This document shows positions 24,791-32,913 of a stretch of 64,000 nt of DNA, one piece after another. This DNA is from Thermogladius calderae 1633 (GTDB lineage: Archaea; Thermoproteota; Thermoprotei_A; Sulfolobales; Desulfurococcaceae), in contig NC_017954.1 in the NCBI RefSeq assembly GCF_000264495.1, positions 124,001 to 188,000 on the forward strand. The letters are read 5' to 3'. Positions within the stretch are counted from its first letter, which is position 1, and each line of letters opens with the position of its first letter. A program made the translations under genes and the position numbers. Under the pieces are notes generated by a model that made no database searches, was not told the DNA's origin, and worked only from the letters and a program-made list of their open reading frames with translations.

Positions 24791-25600
24791 CTCCTCGTCT
24801 CCGTAGAGCTCGAGGTTCTTTCTCAGCTCGGCCTCTAACATCTTCCTCATGACCGGCGCGGGTAGCGCGAAGTCTCCACGCGAGAGAGCGTGGGGCCCCA
24901 CCACGACCATCCCCTTCCCGTCCACGATGTCGATCTCGAAGACCCTCTTGTCGTGGTCTGTCTGCCTCATCTTCTCAATGACTACGAACCTCTTCAGGTA
25001 GCCGCCGACAAGCCTCTTCCTAAACCTTATTATCCCGTCGGCCACGTGCTCTACTCCGAACCCGAAGCCGAGGCTCGTCGTCACTGCGTACTGGCTCGTG
25101 AGGACCGTCGTGAAGTCCCACTTACTTAAAACCCTCTTCACGTGGTAGCTGTACTTCCTCGCCATGGCGGGCTTGTCGAGCCAGAACGCGCTCATCGAGT
25201 CTATGACTAGCCTCGTGTGGCCGTGTCCAAGGTACTTCTTGGCCTCTATCACCATGTTCACCAGCTCCTCGACGTCGAGGTCTCTCAGGCTCCAGGCGTC
25301 CCCTCTATCCCCCATGAGCGCGTCGATCACTACTAGGTCGCCCCTGTTTATGGCCTGGAGGAAGTCCATGTTGAACGCGGCGGCCTGCCTTATAATGCTG
25401 GCCCTGCTCTCCTCTGTAGTGACGTAGATCGCCTTCTCGCCGTTCACTAGGCCGGCGTTGACGAAGTGTAGCGCGAAGACGGTCTTCCCTGTACCAGGCT
25501 CGCCGACCACGGCCACTGTGAAGCCCTTGGGTATCCCGCCTCTCAGGATCTCGTCTATCCCGCTGACACCAGTCGACAACCTCTCAACAGGTGTAGACAC
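24776..25600 (-). CDS. KaiC-like RecA-superfamily ATPase, second copy
   Basis: A 274-residue single-domain KaiC family protein: STGVSGIDEILRGGIPKG, Walker A GEPGTGKT, TTEES, Walker B RLVIDSMSAFW, then VEHVADGIIRFRKRL. It resembles the protein at 19133 in length and order of motifs but is clearly divergent, so the duplication is old. The C-terminus is highly acidic (GDEELEEE). It is convergent with tmcA (15-base overlap) and divergent from the Sua5 gene. Probably a nucleotide-driven regulatory protein; target unknown. Confidence 0.85.
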   Translation of the reverse strand: MSTPVERLSTGVSGIDEILRGGIPKGFTVAVVGEPGTGKTVFALHFVNAGLVNGEKAIYVTTEESRASIIRQAAAFNMDFLQAINRGDLVVIDALMGDRGDAWSLRDLDVEELVNMVIEAKKYLGHGHTRLVIDSMSAFWLDKPAMARKYSYHVKRVLSKWDFTTVLTSQYAVTTSLGFGFGVEHVADGIIRFRKRLVGGYLKRFVVIEKMRQTDHDKRVFEIDIVDGKGMVVVGPHALSRGDFALPAPVMRKMLEAELRKNLELYGDEELEEE

Positions 25601-25671
25601 CGATTATACCCCCCTTGTCTGTATTCTTGTTCTAGAAGAGTATTTACTTTGACGCGCATGCGGTGTACCAA

Positions 25672-26736
25672 ATGACTATCGTGGCTAGAGTAGACCCCTT
25701 GAACCCGGACGAGGCGGTGATCGAGAGGGCCGCCGACGTCATCCGGAGAGGGGGCCTCGTCGCCTTCCCCACCGAGACGGTCTACGGGCTCGGCGCCAAC
25801 GCCTACAACAAGTCCTCGGTGCTCAGGATCTTCGAGGTGAAGCAGAGGCCGGCTGACAACCCCCTTATTATACACGTCGACAGCCTCGACATGCTACACG
25901 AGGTCGCAAGGGACATACCCGAGGAGGCCTACAAGCTGATGTCGAAGTTCTGGCCCGGCCCACTGACCCTTATACTGCCGAAGACGGAGAGGGTCCCCTA
26001 CGAAGCGACGGGCGGGCTCGACACGGTGGCCGTCAGGATGCCCGCGCACCCCGTCGCGCTGAGGCTGATATCCAGGTCTGGGGTCCCCATAGCCGCACCA
26101 AGCGCGAACTTGTCCGGTAGGCCGAGCCCGACGAGGGGTGAGCACGTCGTCGAAGACCTATACTCCAAGGTGGAGATGATCATAGACGCCGGTGAGACCC
26201 TCTACGGTGTCGAGTCGACTATTGTAAACCTCCTCGTGAAGCCCCCGGTCCTGCTCAGGCCGGGCGCTTACCCGGTCGAGGAGATCGAGAAAGTGCTGGG
26301 GGTCAGAGTACACGTACCGGGCTTTGCGCGCGGGCTCTCGGAGGCTGAGATAGCCCTGGCCCCGGGGATGAGGTATAGGCACTACGCCCCGGAGACCCCG
26401 CTACTCCTCGTCGAGACAGGTCGATACGACGAGGAAGGTCTAACGAGGCTAACCCGTAAGGTGGTCGAGCTGGCGAGAGAGTTCGGAGAGGGGAGGGTCT
26501 GCGTCCTAGCCTCACAGGAGACTCTGGCCCGTTACAGCGGGCTGGGCGTCGAGGTCCTCAACCTGGGTAGTAGGAGCAACCTCTACGAGGTAGCGCACAA
26601 CCTCTTCAGCGCCCTGAGGAAGATCGACGAGCTGGGTTGTAGAGTGGCCATAGCGGAGGGGTTCCCCGAGCAGGGGCTCGGCCTCACTATAATGAACAGG
26701 TTGAGGAAGGCCTCGTCGAGGCGTTTCTTCACCTGA
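25672..26736 (+). CDS. sua5: L-threonylcarbamoyladenylate synthase (Sua5)
   Basis: Makes threonylcarbamoyl-AMP from threonine, bicarbonate and ATP, the donor for t6A in ANN-decoding tRNAs. The protein (about 354 residues) has an N-terminal YrdC domain (GGLVAFPTETVYGLGANA, KQRPADNPL, SANLSGRPSPT) and a C-terminal Sua5 domain after a PGMRYRHYAP linker, the long archaeal form. The ATG at 25672 is preceded by CGGTG (25661-25665); a GTG at 25663 would add three residues. TATTTACT at about 25641 may be the TATA box. It converges with a small unknown gene, overlapping by eight bases. Confidence 0.94.
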   Translation: MTIVARVDPLNPDEAVIERAADVIRRGGLVAFPTETVYGLGANAYNKSSVLRIFEVKQRPADNPLIIHVDSLDMLHEVARDIPEEAYKLMSKFWPGPLTLILPKTERVPYEATGGLDTVAVRMPAHPVALRLISRSGVPIAAPSANLSGRPSPTRGEHVVEDLYSKVEMIIDAGETLYGVESTIVNLLVKPPVLLRPGAYPVEEIEKVLGVRVHVPGFARGLSEAEIALAPGMRYRHYAPETPLLLVETGRYDEEGLTRLTRKVVELAREFGEGRVCVLASQETLARYSGLGVEVLNLGSRSNLYEVAHNLFSALRKIDELGCRVAIAEGFPEQGLGLTIMNRLRKASSRRFFT

Positions 26737-27031
26737 GAAACTTCACCTCCAGGTTGTAGCCGGGCAGGTACCTGGCTACTACACCCTCTATCTCCCGTGC
26801 GATCGCCTCGTTCAGCTCACGGGACTCCGCGTAGACCCTGACCTCTACCAGGTTGTAGCCGGGGTAGAAGTGGAGGCTCGCCACGAACCTGCCCTGGTAC
26901 ATGACCCTCATACTGTACGAGTGCCTCTCAGCCCACAAGCCCCTCTCGCGTAGGTCTCCTATCATCTTGTTGAATACCCTCGGGTGTATGCCCTGTGGGA
27001 CGTAGCTCAAGAGCGGGCGCCTCGTAGTCAA
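26729..27031 (-). CDS. Small protein of unknown function
   Basis: A 100-residue basic protein with a mixed alpha/beta pattern, including two similar strands containing PGYNL (HFYPGYNLVEV, near residue 58, and LPGYNLEV near the end). I do not recognise the family. It converges with sua5 (eight-base overlap) and is divergent from the UbiX gene at 27093. Codon use matches its neighbours, with GC-rich third positions, supporting it as a real gene. Confidence 0.6.
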   Translation of the reverse strand: MTTRRPLLSYVPQGIHPRVFNKMIGDLRERGLWAERHSYSMRVMYQGRFVASLHFYPGYNLVEVRVYAESRELNEAIAREIEGVVARYLPGYNLEVKFLR

Positions 27032-27092
27032 GGTATATTACTCGAGGAGGGGATAAGTTTGACTGAGTGATGTGGCTCGAAAGGCCTGAACC

Positions 27093-27701
27093 GTGATGAC
27101 CCCGCGCAGGCCTGACACCAGGACCCTCGTAGTGGGCTTGACCGGAGCTAGTGGTGTGAGGTACGGTCTGAGCCTCCTAGGAAACATCTCCCTGGCTAGG
27201 AGGGTCTACGACAAGGTCTATGTCGTCTACACGGGTAACGCCGCCGAGGTGGCCCGCCTCGAGGAGGGCGTCGACCTACCCGAGTACCTGGACAGGCTCA
27301 GCGGCCTAGACGGGGTCTACCCCAGTAGCGACCTCTCCTCGGACATAGCCAGCAGTAGTAACCTGGTGTCCACCGACATGGTAATAGTCCCCGCCTCTAT
27401 GAGCACTGTCGCCAAGATAGCCCACGGCATCCAGGACAACCTCCTCACGCGTGCCGCCTTGGGGGTCCTGAGGCTGAGGAACAAGCTAGTCCTGGTACCG
27501 AGGGAGACCCCCCTGTCCCCCGTGGACTTGAGGAACCTCTACGAGCTCTCGCTGATGGGTGCCGTCGTGGTCCCGGCCATGCCTGCCTTCTACATCAAGC
27601 CAAAGAGTGTCGACGACATGGTCTTGTTCGTGGTCGGGAAAATCCTCGACGCCCTAGGGATCGAACACTCCCTCTACCGAAGATGGTCTCCAGGAGGCTA
27701 G
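27093..27701 (+). CDS. ubiX: UbiX-like flavin prenyltransferase
   Basis: Prenylates FMN to make the cofactor of UbiD-type decarboxylases. The 202-residue flavoprotein has TGASGVRYG near the N-terminus (FMN phosphate loop), VPASMSTVAKIAHGIQDNLLTRAA, LVLVPRETPLS and the terminal PAMPAFYIKPKSVDDMV, all UbiX signatures. In archaea the partner UbiD enzymes act on quinone or mevalonate intermediates (trans-anhydromevalonate pathway), which may be the role here; no UbiD is in this window. GTG 27093 is followed directly by ATG 27096, either of which could start translation. Confidence 0.92.
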   Translation: MMTPRRPDTRTLVVGLTGASGVRYGLSLLGNISLARRVYDKVYVVYTGNAAEVARLEEGVDLPEYLDRLSGLDGVYPSSDLSSDIASSSNLVSTDMVIVPASMSTVAKIAHGIQDNLLTRAALGVLRLRNKLVLVPRETPLSPVDLRNLYELSLMGAVVVPAMPAFYIKPKSVDDMVLFVVGKILDALGIEHSLYRRWSPGG

Positions 27702-27702
27702 G

Positions 27703-27999
27703 CTACCTCAGCCACCTGTCGTCGACGTCCTCTATCGCCTGGATCTCCTTGAAGAGCTCCTCGTCCGACACGGGCTTGACCTTCTTCTCTAGCGCCTTAG
27801 CGCACTTCCCATCCGGCAGTAGCGCGTTCAGCCTACAGGACGCGTACTGGCACTCGCCCCCGATGCACTCGCCGCCCGTCAGCCTGCACATCGCAACCCT
27901 GAACGTCTTCCCCCTGTAGGACTTCGTAGTCACGAAGAGCGCGTTTCTCGTGCACTTGAAGAGCGGGCACAACGGATTGCACTTGTCGTCTATCGGCAT
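27703..27999 (-). CDS. Small cysteine-rich protein, probable metal binding
   Basis: A 98-residue protein with nine cysteines: CNPLCPLFKC at residues 6-15, then CRLTGGECIGGECQYASC and one more Cys. The grouping suggests a structural zinc or iron-sulfur site. The ATG at 27999 is chosen because the longer frame (TTG at 28068) would begin inside an apparent TATA box (CTTTTTATTG on the minus strand, 28066-28075), and AGGTACC lies before 27999. It converges with ubiX, one base apart. Function unknown; not obviously a known ferredoxin. Confidence 0.6.
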   Translation of the reverse strand: MPIDDKCNPLCPLFKCTRNALFVTTKSYRGKTFRVAMCRLTGGECIGGECQYASCRLNALLPDGKCAKALEKKVKPVSDEELFKEIQAIEDVDDRWLR

Positions 28000-28134
28000 C
28001 GGTACCTGCCGCTCAGCTTGTTGCCTGGGGTTGAAGCCCCCTTCTCTCCCGGGTCTTCTCCAAGCCAATAAAAAGCACCTCGACAGCTAGCCCTGCTACC
28101 CACCCTACGTTTTGAAACATGTTTATCCTTATTA

Positions 28135-28692
28135 TTAAGGCTTCCACCAACTAAACAACAGGTAGTTGATAGTGTTCTTCTCGTCTACGATTGCTACTAT
28201 GAGCCTCTTCCTCACCGAGTGGAGGAGCCTCCCCATCCTCACTATCTCGATAGGGTCTGTCGATTCGTCTTTACTGTACACCTGGACGCCGTAAGGGGCG
28301 TGGTCTATCCCCGGCCCGCGCCTGTAGACTAAGTAGTCGCAACCGAATTTGAGGCCCCTCCTCACGACGAACCCTCTCTCCCTCAAGTCTTTGTAGACGA
28401 CGTATAGCTCCCTGAACCTGTTGACCCTCTCTAGGCCGATCGAGTACAGCTCCTCCGGGGTGAGAGGTGTGGGCCCGTCGCCTCTATCGGCGTAGACCCT
28501 CAGGAGGTTTTTCTCGAGTAGGTAGAGCGCCTCTATGAGAGAGAGCTCTAGGGGTGCCTGGTCGCTCCTACTCCTCGGCTTCTCGATCCCTAGGAGGGAG
28601 CCGTAGTACGAGCTCCAGTATATCGCAGAGCCGCATGCAGGGTCGGGTACTATTACCCGGTTGTGTAGCAGGATAGAGAAGCACTTGGTCAC
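28135..28692 (-). CDS. endA: tRNA-splicing endonuclease
   Basis: Cuts archaeal tRNA and rRNA introns at bulge-helix-bulge sites. The 185-residue protein shows the catalytic core ERGFVVRRGLKFGCDYLVYRRGPGIDHAPYGV, with Tyr of DYLVY, His of DHAPYGV and Lys of VRKRLIVAI as the triad, and a C-terminal dimerisation strand. The size fits the crenarchaeal alpha subunit; crenarchaeal enzymes usually need a second beta subunit, not seen here. The gene overlaps the preceding DUF47/PhoU-like gene by four bases. The tRNA-Gln intron at 3352 is a predicted substrate. Confidence 0.92.
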   Translation of the reverse strand: MTKCFSILLHNRVIVPDPACGSAIYWSSYYGSLLGIEKPRSRSDQAPLELSLIEALYLLEKNLLRVYADRGDGPTPLTPEELYSIGLERVNRFRELYVVYKDLRERGFVVRRGLKFGCDYLVYRRGPGIDHAPYGVQVYSKDESTDPIEIVRMGRLLHSVRKRLIVAIVDEKNTINYLLFSWWKP

Positions 28693-29348
28693 GTCGACGC
28701 TGTCTTCAGGAGTGCTAGGAACCGTATCTCCTCACCGATGAGCTTGGCGAAGTCGCATATGTCCTCGACGAAGTCGACTATCTCCTTACCGACCATGAGG
28801 GCTACTATGTTCCCCGAGTGGAGGGTGTACAGGCTGAAGGTGGTGTTCCTGTACGTCTCGTCCGCTAGAGCCTCTAGCTTGCTCACTTCGCTGCAGTTGC
28901 TCAAGCTCTTCCTGGGGTTGAGCCTCAGTTTCTCCAGGGAGTCTCTTATCAGAAGCATTTGCTTCCTCGCGGTCTTCACCAACTCGATTACGCTCTCGAC
29001 TATCTTGCTGTCCAGTCTTATGTTGTTCTCCTCCAGCAACATGAGCCTGTAGCCCGCGCCGTCGGACAACTGGGCTATCTTGTCAAGCCCCTGGGCCACG
29101 GCTATGTAAGACCTGGCGTTCATTAGGGCTTCACCCAGCCTCATGAGGTACTCCATTATCAAGACCTTGCCGTCCTCCACCTTGTTCTTCAAGTCTCTTA
29201 TCTTGGGGTAGACCCTCGAGACACTGTTGCCCCCCGCATAGGCTTTCACGGCCTCCTCTAGTACTGCCAGCACGTCCTCGACGTCCCTCACCATCATGGT
29301 CAGGTAGTCTATGCTGTTCATCTCCGCTATCGATGTCTCTGCTGGCAT
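28689..29348 (-). CDS. PhoU/DUF47-like helical protein
   Basis: A 219-residue all-helical protein without TM segments. The heptad-like pattern in three-helix groups (for example DYLTMMVRDVEDVLAVLEEA, and VEDICDFAKLIGEEIRFL at the end) resembles DUF47/PhoU-related proteins, which bind metal clusters and regulate phosphate transport in bacteria; the usual E/D metal motif is weak here. It is the first gene of a two-gene unit with endA (ATGA-type overlap). Divergent from the radical SAM gene. Assignment is tentative. Confidence 0.5.
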   Translation of the reverse strand: MPAETSIAEMNSIDYLTMMVRDVEDVLAVLEEAVKAYAGGNSVSRVYPKIRDLKNKVEDGKVLIMEYLMRLGEALMNARSYIAVAQGLDKIAQLSDGAGYRLMLLEENNIRLDSKIVESVIELVKTARKQMLLIRDSLEKLRLNPRKSLSNCSEVSKLEALADETYRNTTFSLYTLHSGNIVALMVGKEIVDFVEDICDFAKLIGEEIRFLALLKTAST

Positions 29349-29380
29349 TATTTACCCCGTGTAAGTTTACATGTCAAAGG

Positions 29381-29390
29381 GTATATAAAG
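29381..29390 (+). promoter_or_regulatory. TATA box of the radical SAM gene
   Basis: GTATATAAAG lies 17-26 bases before the ATG at 29407, which therefore coincides with the predicted transcription start: a leaderless message. Confidence 0.6.
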
Positions 29391-29406
29391 AACTCCAAGT
29401 GAGTCT

Positions 29407-31008
29407 ATGAGAGTCGCCGTAGTAGACGCGCTAGCGAGAGGTAAGGGGTCTAGGTACTCCACCTTCGACGTCGTGGGGGCGGGGCCCCGCGTCGTAGCAG
29501 GCATCGTAGCTACCCTGGGCTACAGCGTGGGGCTACACACCTACGAGGACGTGTTACTCGGGGGAGCTAGGCTCGATAGAGTAGACGTCGTCATGATAAG
29601 CGCCATGTCTACAGACGCCGGCGCTGTGAGGGCCCTCTCGGACTACGTCAAGAGGAGGAACAGTAGAGCCGTGGTAGTGGTTGGCGGGCCCATAAGCTTC
29701 TCTTGGAGGAGGCTACTGGAGACGGTGGGTAGCGTCGACTTCGTCGTGCTGGGGGAGGCCGAGCCCGTCCTACCCGTCCTCCTAGACAAGATGCGGGAGA
29801 GCGGCGCCGAGGGCTTCGACCCCAGGGGGGTCCCAGCCCTCGCCTACAGGTCGAGCAACGGGGCCAAGCTGACCACGCCGCACTTGTACGCGGCTGTCGA
29901 GGAGATCACGAGGTTCGAGCACTGGACTAGAGTCGACCGCGTCTACAGGCCTGTCAAGGTCTACAGGTACTACGTCGAGGTGGTTAGAGGCTGCAGCAAC
30001 TTCTACAGGCCCCTGCTAAGGGAGCTCGGTTGCATCAAGTGCATGCTCTGCCGCCACCCGGACAGTGCGAGAAGGGTGAGCTGCCCCGTCGACATACCCC
30101 CCGGCTGCGGCTTCTGTAGCGTCCCCTACATGTTCGGCGCCGCCCGCTCGATCCCGGTGGAGTACGTGAGGAGAGAGGTGGAGGGGCTGGTCGAGAGCGG
30201 CGCTAGGAGGGTCGTGCTGAGCGCGCCCGACTTCCTCGACTACGGTAGGGACTGGCTAGTGAAGGGCGTCCTGGCAGACCCCTGCAAACCCCCAGCCAAC
30301 GTGGACGCTATAGAGGGGCTCCTCTCCGCCCTCAGCGACGTCGGGGTCTTCAAAACCGGCGAGGGCGCCCTGATGATAGAGAACATAAAGGCCTGCCTGG
30401 TCGACGAGGGAGTGGCGAAAGTCCTCGGCAAGTACCTGAGGGGCACCACTGTCCACATAGGGCTGGAGACAGGCGACTTCGAGTACAACAGGGACGTACT
30501 AGGTAAGCCGATAGGGCTGGAGCACGTGGTGAGGGCCTCCAAGCTCCTGCGGGAGGCGGGCCTGAGGCCCTACGTATACTTGATGTACGGGCTCCCATTC
30601 GAGGACGCGAGAGTGTACCGTAGGACGCTGGAGGGGCTGAAGGCGCTGTCCGAGACCGGAGTGGAGAAGATCACCCTCTACAAGTACACACCCCTCCCCG
30701 GCACAGCCTTCGAGAAGCTGGGTAGGCCGGTCTTGTCCGGTAGCGAGAGAAGAGCGGTGGAGGAGCTGAGGAGGGCGGTCAACGAGTACAACCTGGCAAT
30801 GAAGAAGAGCCTGCTCGGTAGCGAGCTGGAGGTCTACCTGCTCTACAGCAACGGGAGGTTCTACGGGTACCCGGTGAAGCACGGGCCCGTGGTCTTCGTG
30901 GAGGGCGTACAGTCGAGCAAGTTCAGCGGGTGTAGGGCCGTCGTGAGGGTGACTAGCGTCAGGGAGAGGTACGTCGTGGGGGGCCTCGTTAGAATAGCCT
31001 CCTGCTAG
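29407..31008 (+). CDS. B12-binding/radical SAM protein (MJ0865-like)
   Basis: A 533-residue enzyme with an N-terminal Rossmann-like cobalamin-binding type domain (VVMISAMSTDAGAV, VVVVGGP, VVLGEAEPVLP) and a radical SAM barrel. The iron-sulfur motif is CPVDIPPGCGFC: Cys226, Cys234 and Cys237, spaced Cx7Cx2C rather than Cx3Cx2C. Extra cysteines precede it (CSNFY, CIKCMLC). Later motifs include GLETGDFEYNRDVLGKP and YVYLMYGLPFED. Family resemblance is to archaeal B12-SAM proteins of unknown substrate. Leaderless promoter; ends 16 bases before the convergent tRNA-Val. Confidence 0.82.
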   Translation: MRVAVVDALARGKGSRYSTFDVVGAGPRVVAGIVATLGYSVGLHTYEDVLLGGARLDRVDVVMISAMSTDAGAVRALSDYVKRRNSRAVVVVGGPISFSWRRLLETVGSVDFVVLGEAEPVLPVLLDKMRESGAEGFDPRGVPALAYRSSNGAKLTTPHLYAAVEEITRFEHWTRVDRVYRPVKVYRYYVEVVRGCSNFYRPLLRELGCIKCMLCRHPDSARRVSCPVDIPPGCGFCSVPYMFGAARSIPVEYVRREVEGLVESGARRVVLSAPDFLDYGRDWLVKGVLADPCKPPANVDAIEGLLSALSDVGVFKTGEGALMIENIKACLVDEGVAKVLGKYLRGTTVHIGLETGDFEYNRDVLGKPIGLEHVVRASKLLREAGLRPYVYLMYGLPFEDARVYRRTLEGLKALSETGVEKITLYKYTPLPGTAFEKLGRPVLSGSERRAVEELRRAVNEYNLAMKKSLLGSELEVYLLYSNGRFYGYPVKHGPVVFVEGVQSSKFSGCRAVVRVTSVRERYVVGGLVRIASC

Positions 31009-31024
31009 TAGAGGGCCCGGGGAG

Positions 31025-31099
31025 TGGGCCCGCGGGGATTCGAACCCCGGACCTCCGCCGTGTGAGGGCGGCGTCCATACCAGGCTAGACGACGGGCCC
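31025..31099 (-). tRNA. tRNA-Val (anticodon CAC)
   Basis: On the minus strand, acceptor GGGCCCG (31093-31099) pairs with CGGGCCC (31026-31032), discriminator A at 31025. Anticodon arm CCGCC-CTCACAC-GGCGG carries CAC. T arm CCGGGGTTCGAATCCCCG is intact. No intron; CCA not encoded. Length 75. Confidence 0.96.
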
Positions 31100-31125
31100 T
31101 AATTATTTTCATGGTTGTTCACGGG

Positions 31126-31134
31126 TTTAATAAA
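31126..31134 (-). promoter_or_regulatory. TATA box of tRNA-Val
   Basis: TTTATTAAA on the minus strand ends 27 bases upstream of the tRNA 5' end, so the tRNA has its own promoter independent of the primase-like gene. Confidence 0.55.
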
Positions 31135-31150
31135 CGTGAGCGCTGACCGC

Positions 31151-32566
31151 CTACTTCCCCCCGCTCTTCTTCTCGGAGAGCACGAGCTCGGCGAACCTAT
31201 CTCTCACGGGCTCGTAGACCTTCCTGTAGAACTCCTGTGGGTCTAGCAGGACCCTCTCGGGGAACCCCCTCACGTACTCCACGGCGGCCTCCCAGGCCTT
31301 CTCGTAGGGGATCCCCGCCATTTCGATCTTGTAGGCTATGTTCCTGTCGTAGTCCTCGGGCGTCTGCTCCACTCCCCCCATTGTGTAGTAGCCGCGGGGC
31401 GAGACCTGCGCCTTCTCACCGCCCAGCGAGTCCCAGCGGAGTTCCTCGTCCCTGTACGTGCTCCGAGCCGAGGCGCTAAAGGCCTCCCTGACCTTGCTCA
31501 TGAGCCTCCTCGACGAGGGACCGTAGTACTTCGCCCACGCGTAGAATATGGCCCTGTTAAGGCCCCAGCTCTTCGCCTTCTCCAAGTCCCCCCTCAACAC
31601 GTAGTAGCGGGCCGCCTGCAGTAGCCCCATTACCTGGAACCTCCCCAGCTTAGGCACGTTGACCGGCTCCTCGGGGGCCGGGGGCACCACCTCAGCTCTC
31701 CTCTCCACGGGCTTCTCGACGGAGATCCTCGTGTGCTCGCCCCTACCCCTCTTACCGAGGGCTTTAAGGGCCTCCTCGACTAGGGGGTCCGCCTCCCCTC
31801 TCCTGAAGCTCCTCCACGCCTGAGGGTCGTGGCGGGGGTTTGAGGGGTTGGACCACTCGGGGTCGAAGCCGTCTATTGCCCCTGGCTTGAAGGCGACTGC
31901 TACCCTGTTCTTCTCCCTGTGGAGGCTTAGAGGGGCTGTGAAGACCCTCTTCGGGTTCACGATGTTCTCGACCTTGACGCAGCCGCCGCAGCCCTTTATA
32001 ACCTCGAGCAACTTCTCCTCCAGGCTCACGAGGGTGTACTCGACGAGCGCCCAAGCCGCCTCCACGGGGCTGGCCTTCCTCAGCGAGTCTTCGATAGCGT
32101 TCTCGTTGACCCTGACGTGGAAGCCGTTACCGCTCCACAAGACGTACACGCTGTCCTTGACGCCCCTGTCCTCGAGGAAGCCCACTATGGTCTTTACGAC
32201 CTCGACCCCCCTCCTCCACGCCACCCCGAAGTCCTCGCCCTCCAGGTCAACGTCTATGAAGGGGGTCGCCCTCTCGACGTTGAGCTCGTAGTCGTCCTCG
32301 ACGTCGCGCCTAGACTCCAGCCTCTTGAACACCTCTATACTACCGTAGACGCTCCTAGGGTTCAACTTGACGTACTTGGAGAACAGGGCGTAGACGTCCG
32401 AGGGCCTCGACAAAGCCAGGGGCCTGTCGCCCTCCCACCTAACCCACTTCTTGCCGACCCCCTCCAACCCAGCCCAGCGCCCCTTGAGGAAATCGAAGAC
32501 CTCCTCCTGCACGCTCCTCCTACTGTAGTAGGCGAGAACCGCCAGCGACAGAAACAACCCCTCCAA
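31151..32566 (-). CDS. Archaeo-eukaryotic primase-fold protein (not the replicative PriS)
   Basis: A 471-residue protein. Residues about 95-235 fit the AEP primase/polymerase core: metal motif FIDVD (Asp105, Asp107), SGNGFHVRV (145-153), and RVFTAPLSLHREKNRVAVAF (208-227) corresponding to the SxH and basic strand. A GCGGC pair (192-196) might bind metal. The C-terminal 200 residues are helical with conserved-looking WAKYYGPS and are unlike PriS or PriL. It could be a plasmid-type primase-polymerase or a repair AEP. It lies beside tRNA-Val and upstream of VapBC, an accessory-looking patch. Confidence 0.6.
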   Translation of the reverse strand: MEGLFLSLAVLAYYSRRSVQEEVFDFLKGRWAGLEGVGKKWVRWEGDRPLALSRPSDVYALFSKYVKLNPRSVYGSIEVFKRLESRRDVEDDYELNVERATPFIDVDLEGEDFGVAWRRGVEVVKTIVGFLEDRGVKDSVYVLWSGNGFHVRVNENAIEDSLRKASPVEAAWALVEYTLVSLEEKLLEVIKGCGGCVKVENIVNPKRVFTAPLSLHREKNRVAVAFKPGAIDGFDPEWSNPSNPRHDPQAWRSFRRGEADPLVEEALKALGKRGRGEHTRISVEKPVERRAEVVPPAPEEPVNVPKLGRFQVMGLLQAARYYVLRGDLEKAKSWGLNRAIFYAWAKYYGPSSRRLMSKVREAFSASARSTYRDEELRWDSLGGEKAQVSPRGYYTMGGVEQTPEDYDRNIAYKIEMAGIPYEKAWEAAVEYVRGFPERVLLDPQEFYRKVYEPVRDRFAELVLSEKKSGGK

Positions 32567-32622
32567 CAGACTAATCCTAGTTCGTACCGTGAAAAAGTGG
32601 GGGCCCAGCTACCAGAGCTGAG

Positions 32623-32763
32623 GTGATAGTGCTTGCCACAGTATTTTACGGTGACCCAGAAATTATTGTGAGGGCTCAGAAAATGGCCCCTGAGATCGTA
32701 AAGCCCCTGCGAAGAGCTGGGTCCAAAACCTCGAAGTCTCCGCGATACACAGATCTGCTCTAA
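32623..32763 (+). CDS. Possible 46-residue ORF, or gene remnant
   Basis: A GTG-led frame preceded by GCTGAG reads MIVLATVFYGDPEIIV... and ends TDLL. It has an even amino acid mix and a basic C-terminal half, but no recognisable domain, no strong promoter and no homologous neighbour. It may be the tail or start of a decayed gene from the accessory patch. I give it low weight. Confidence 0.2.
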   Translation: MIVLATVFYGDPEIIVRAQKMAPEIVKPLRRAGSKTSKSPRYTDLL

Positions 32764-32913
32764 CAACACCCGCCTTAGCAAAGACCATTAGATGTTCCAA
32801 AACAAAATCCTTTGCTTCGCTTGTTTACAGGTAAACCTCATTCTTGTATGTTGAAGAATGTTGAATTTTACTATACATGCTTTCTCGTTGTAGCATTCAT
32901 CAGTTAGTTTAAA

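Noticed and set aside
27062-27099. C/D-box small RNA candidate (CTGA, GTGATGT, CTGA, GTGATGA in order) before ubiX
   Set aside because: Boxes are imperfect, the terminal C and D pair with a k-turn stem is missing, and the last one coincides with the start codons of ubiX.
31025-31099. tRNA-Val(CAC) as an attachment site of an integrated element
   Set aside because: An element inserted by a tyrosine integrase would lie on the 3' side (left) of this tRNA, but the suspicious genes lie on its 5' side; no repeated tRNA fragment is seen and no integrase is present.
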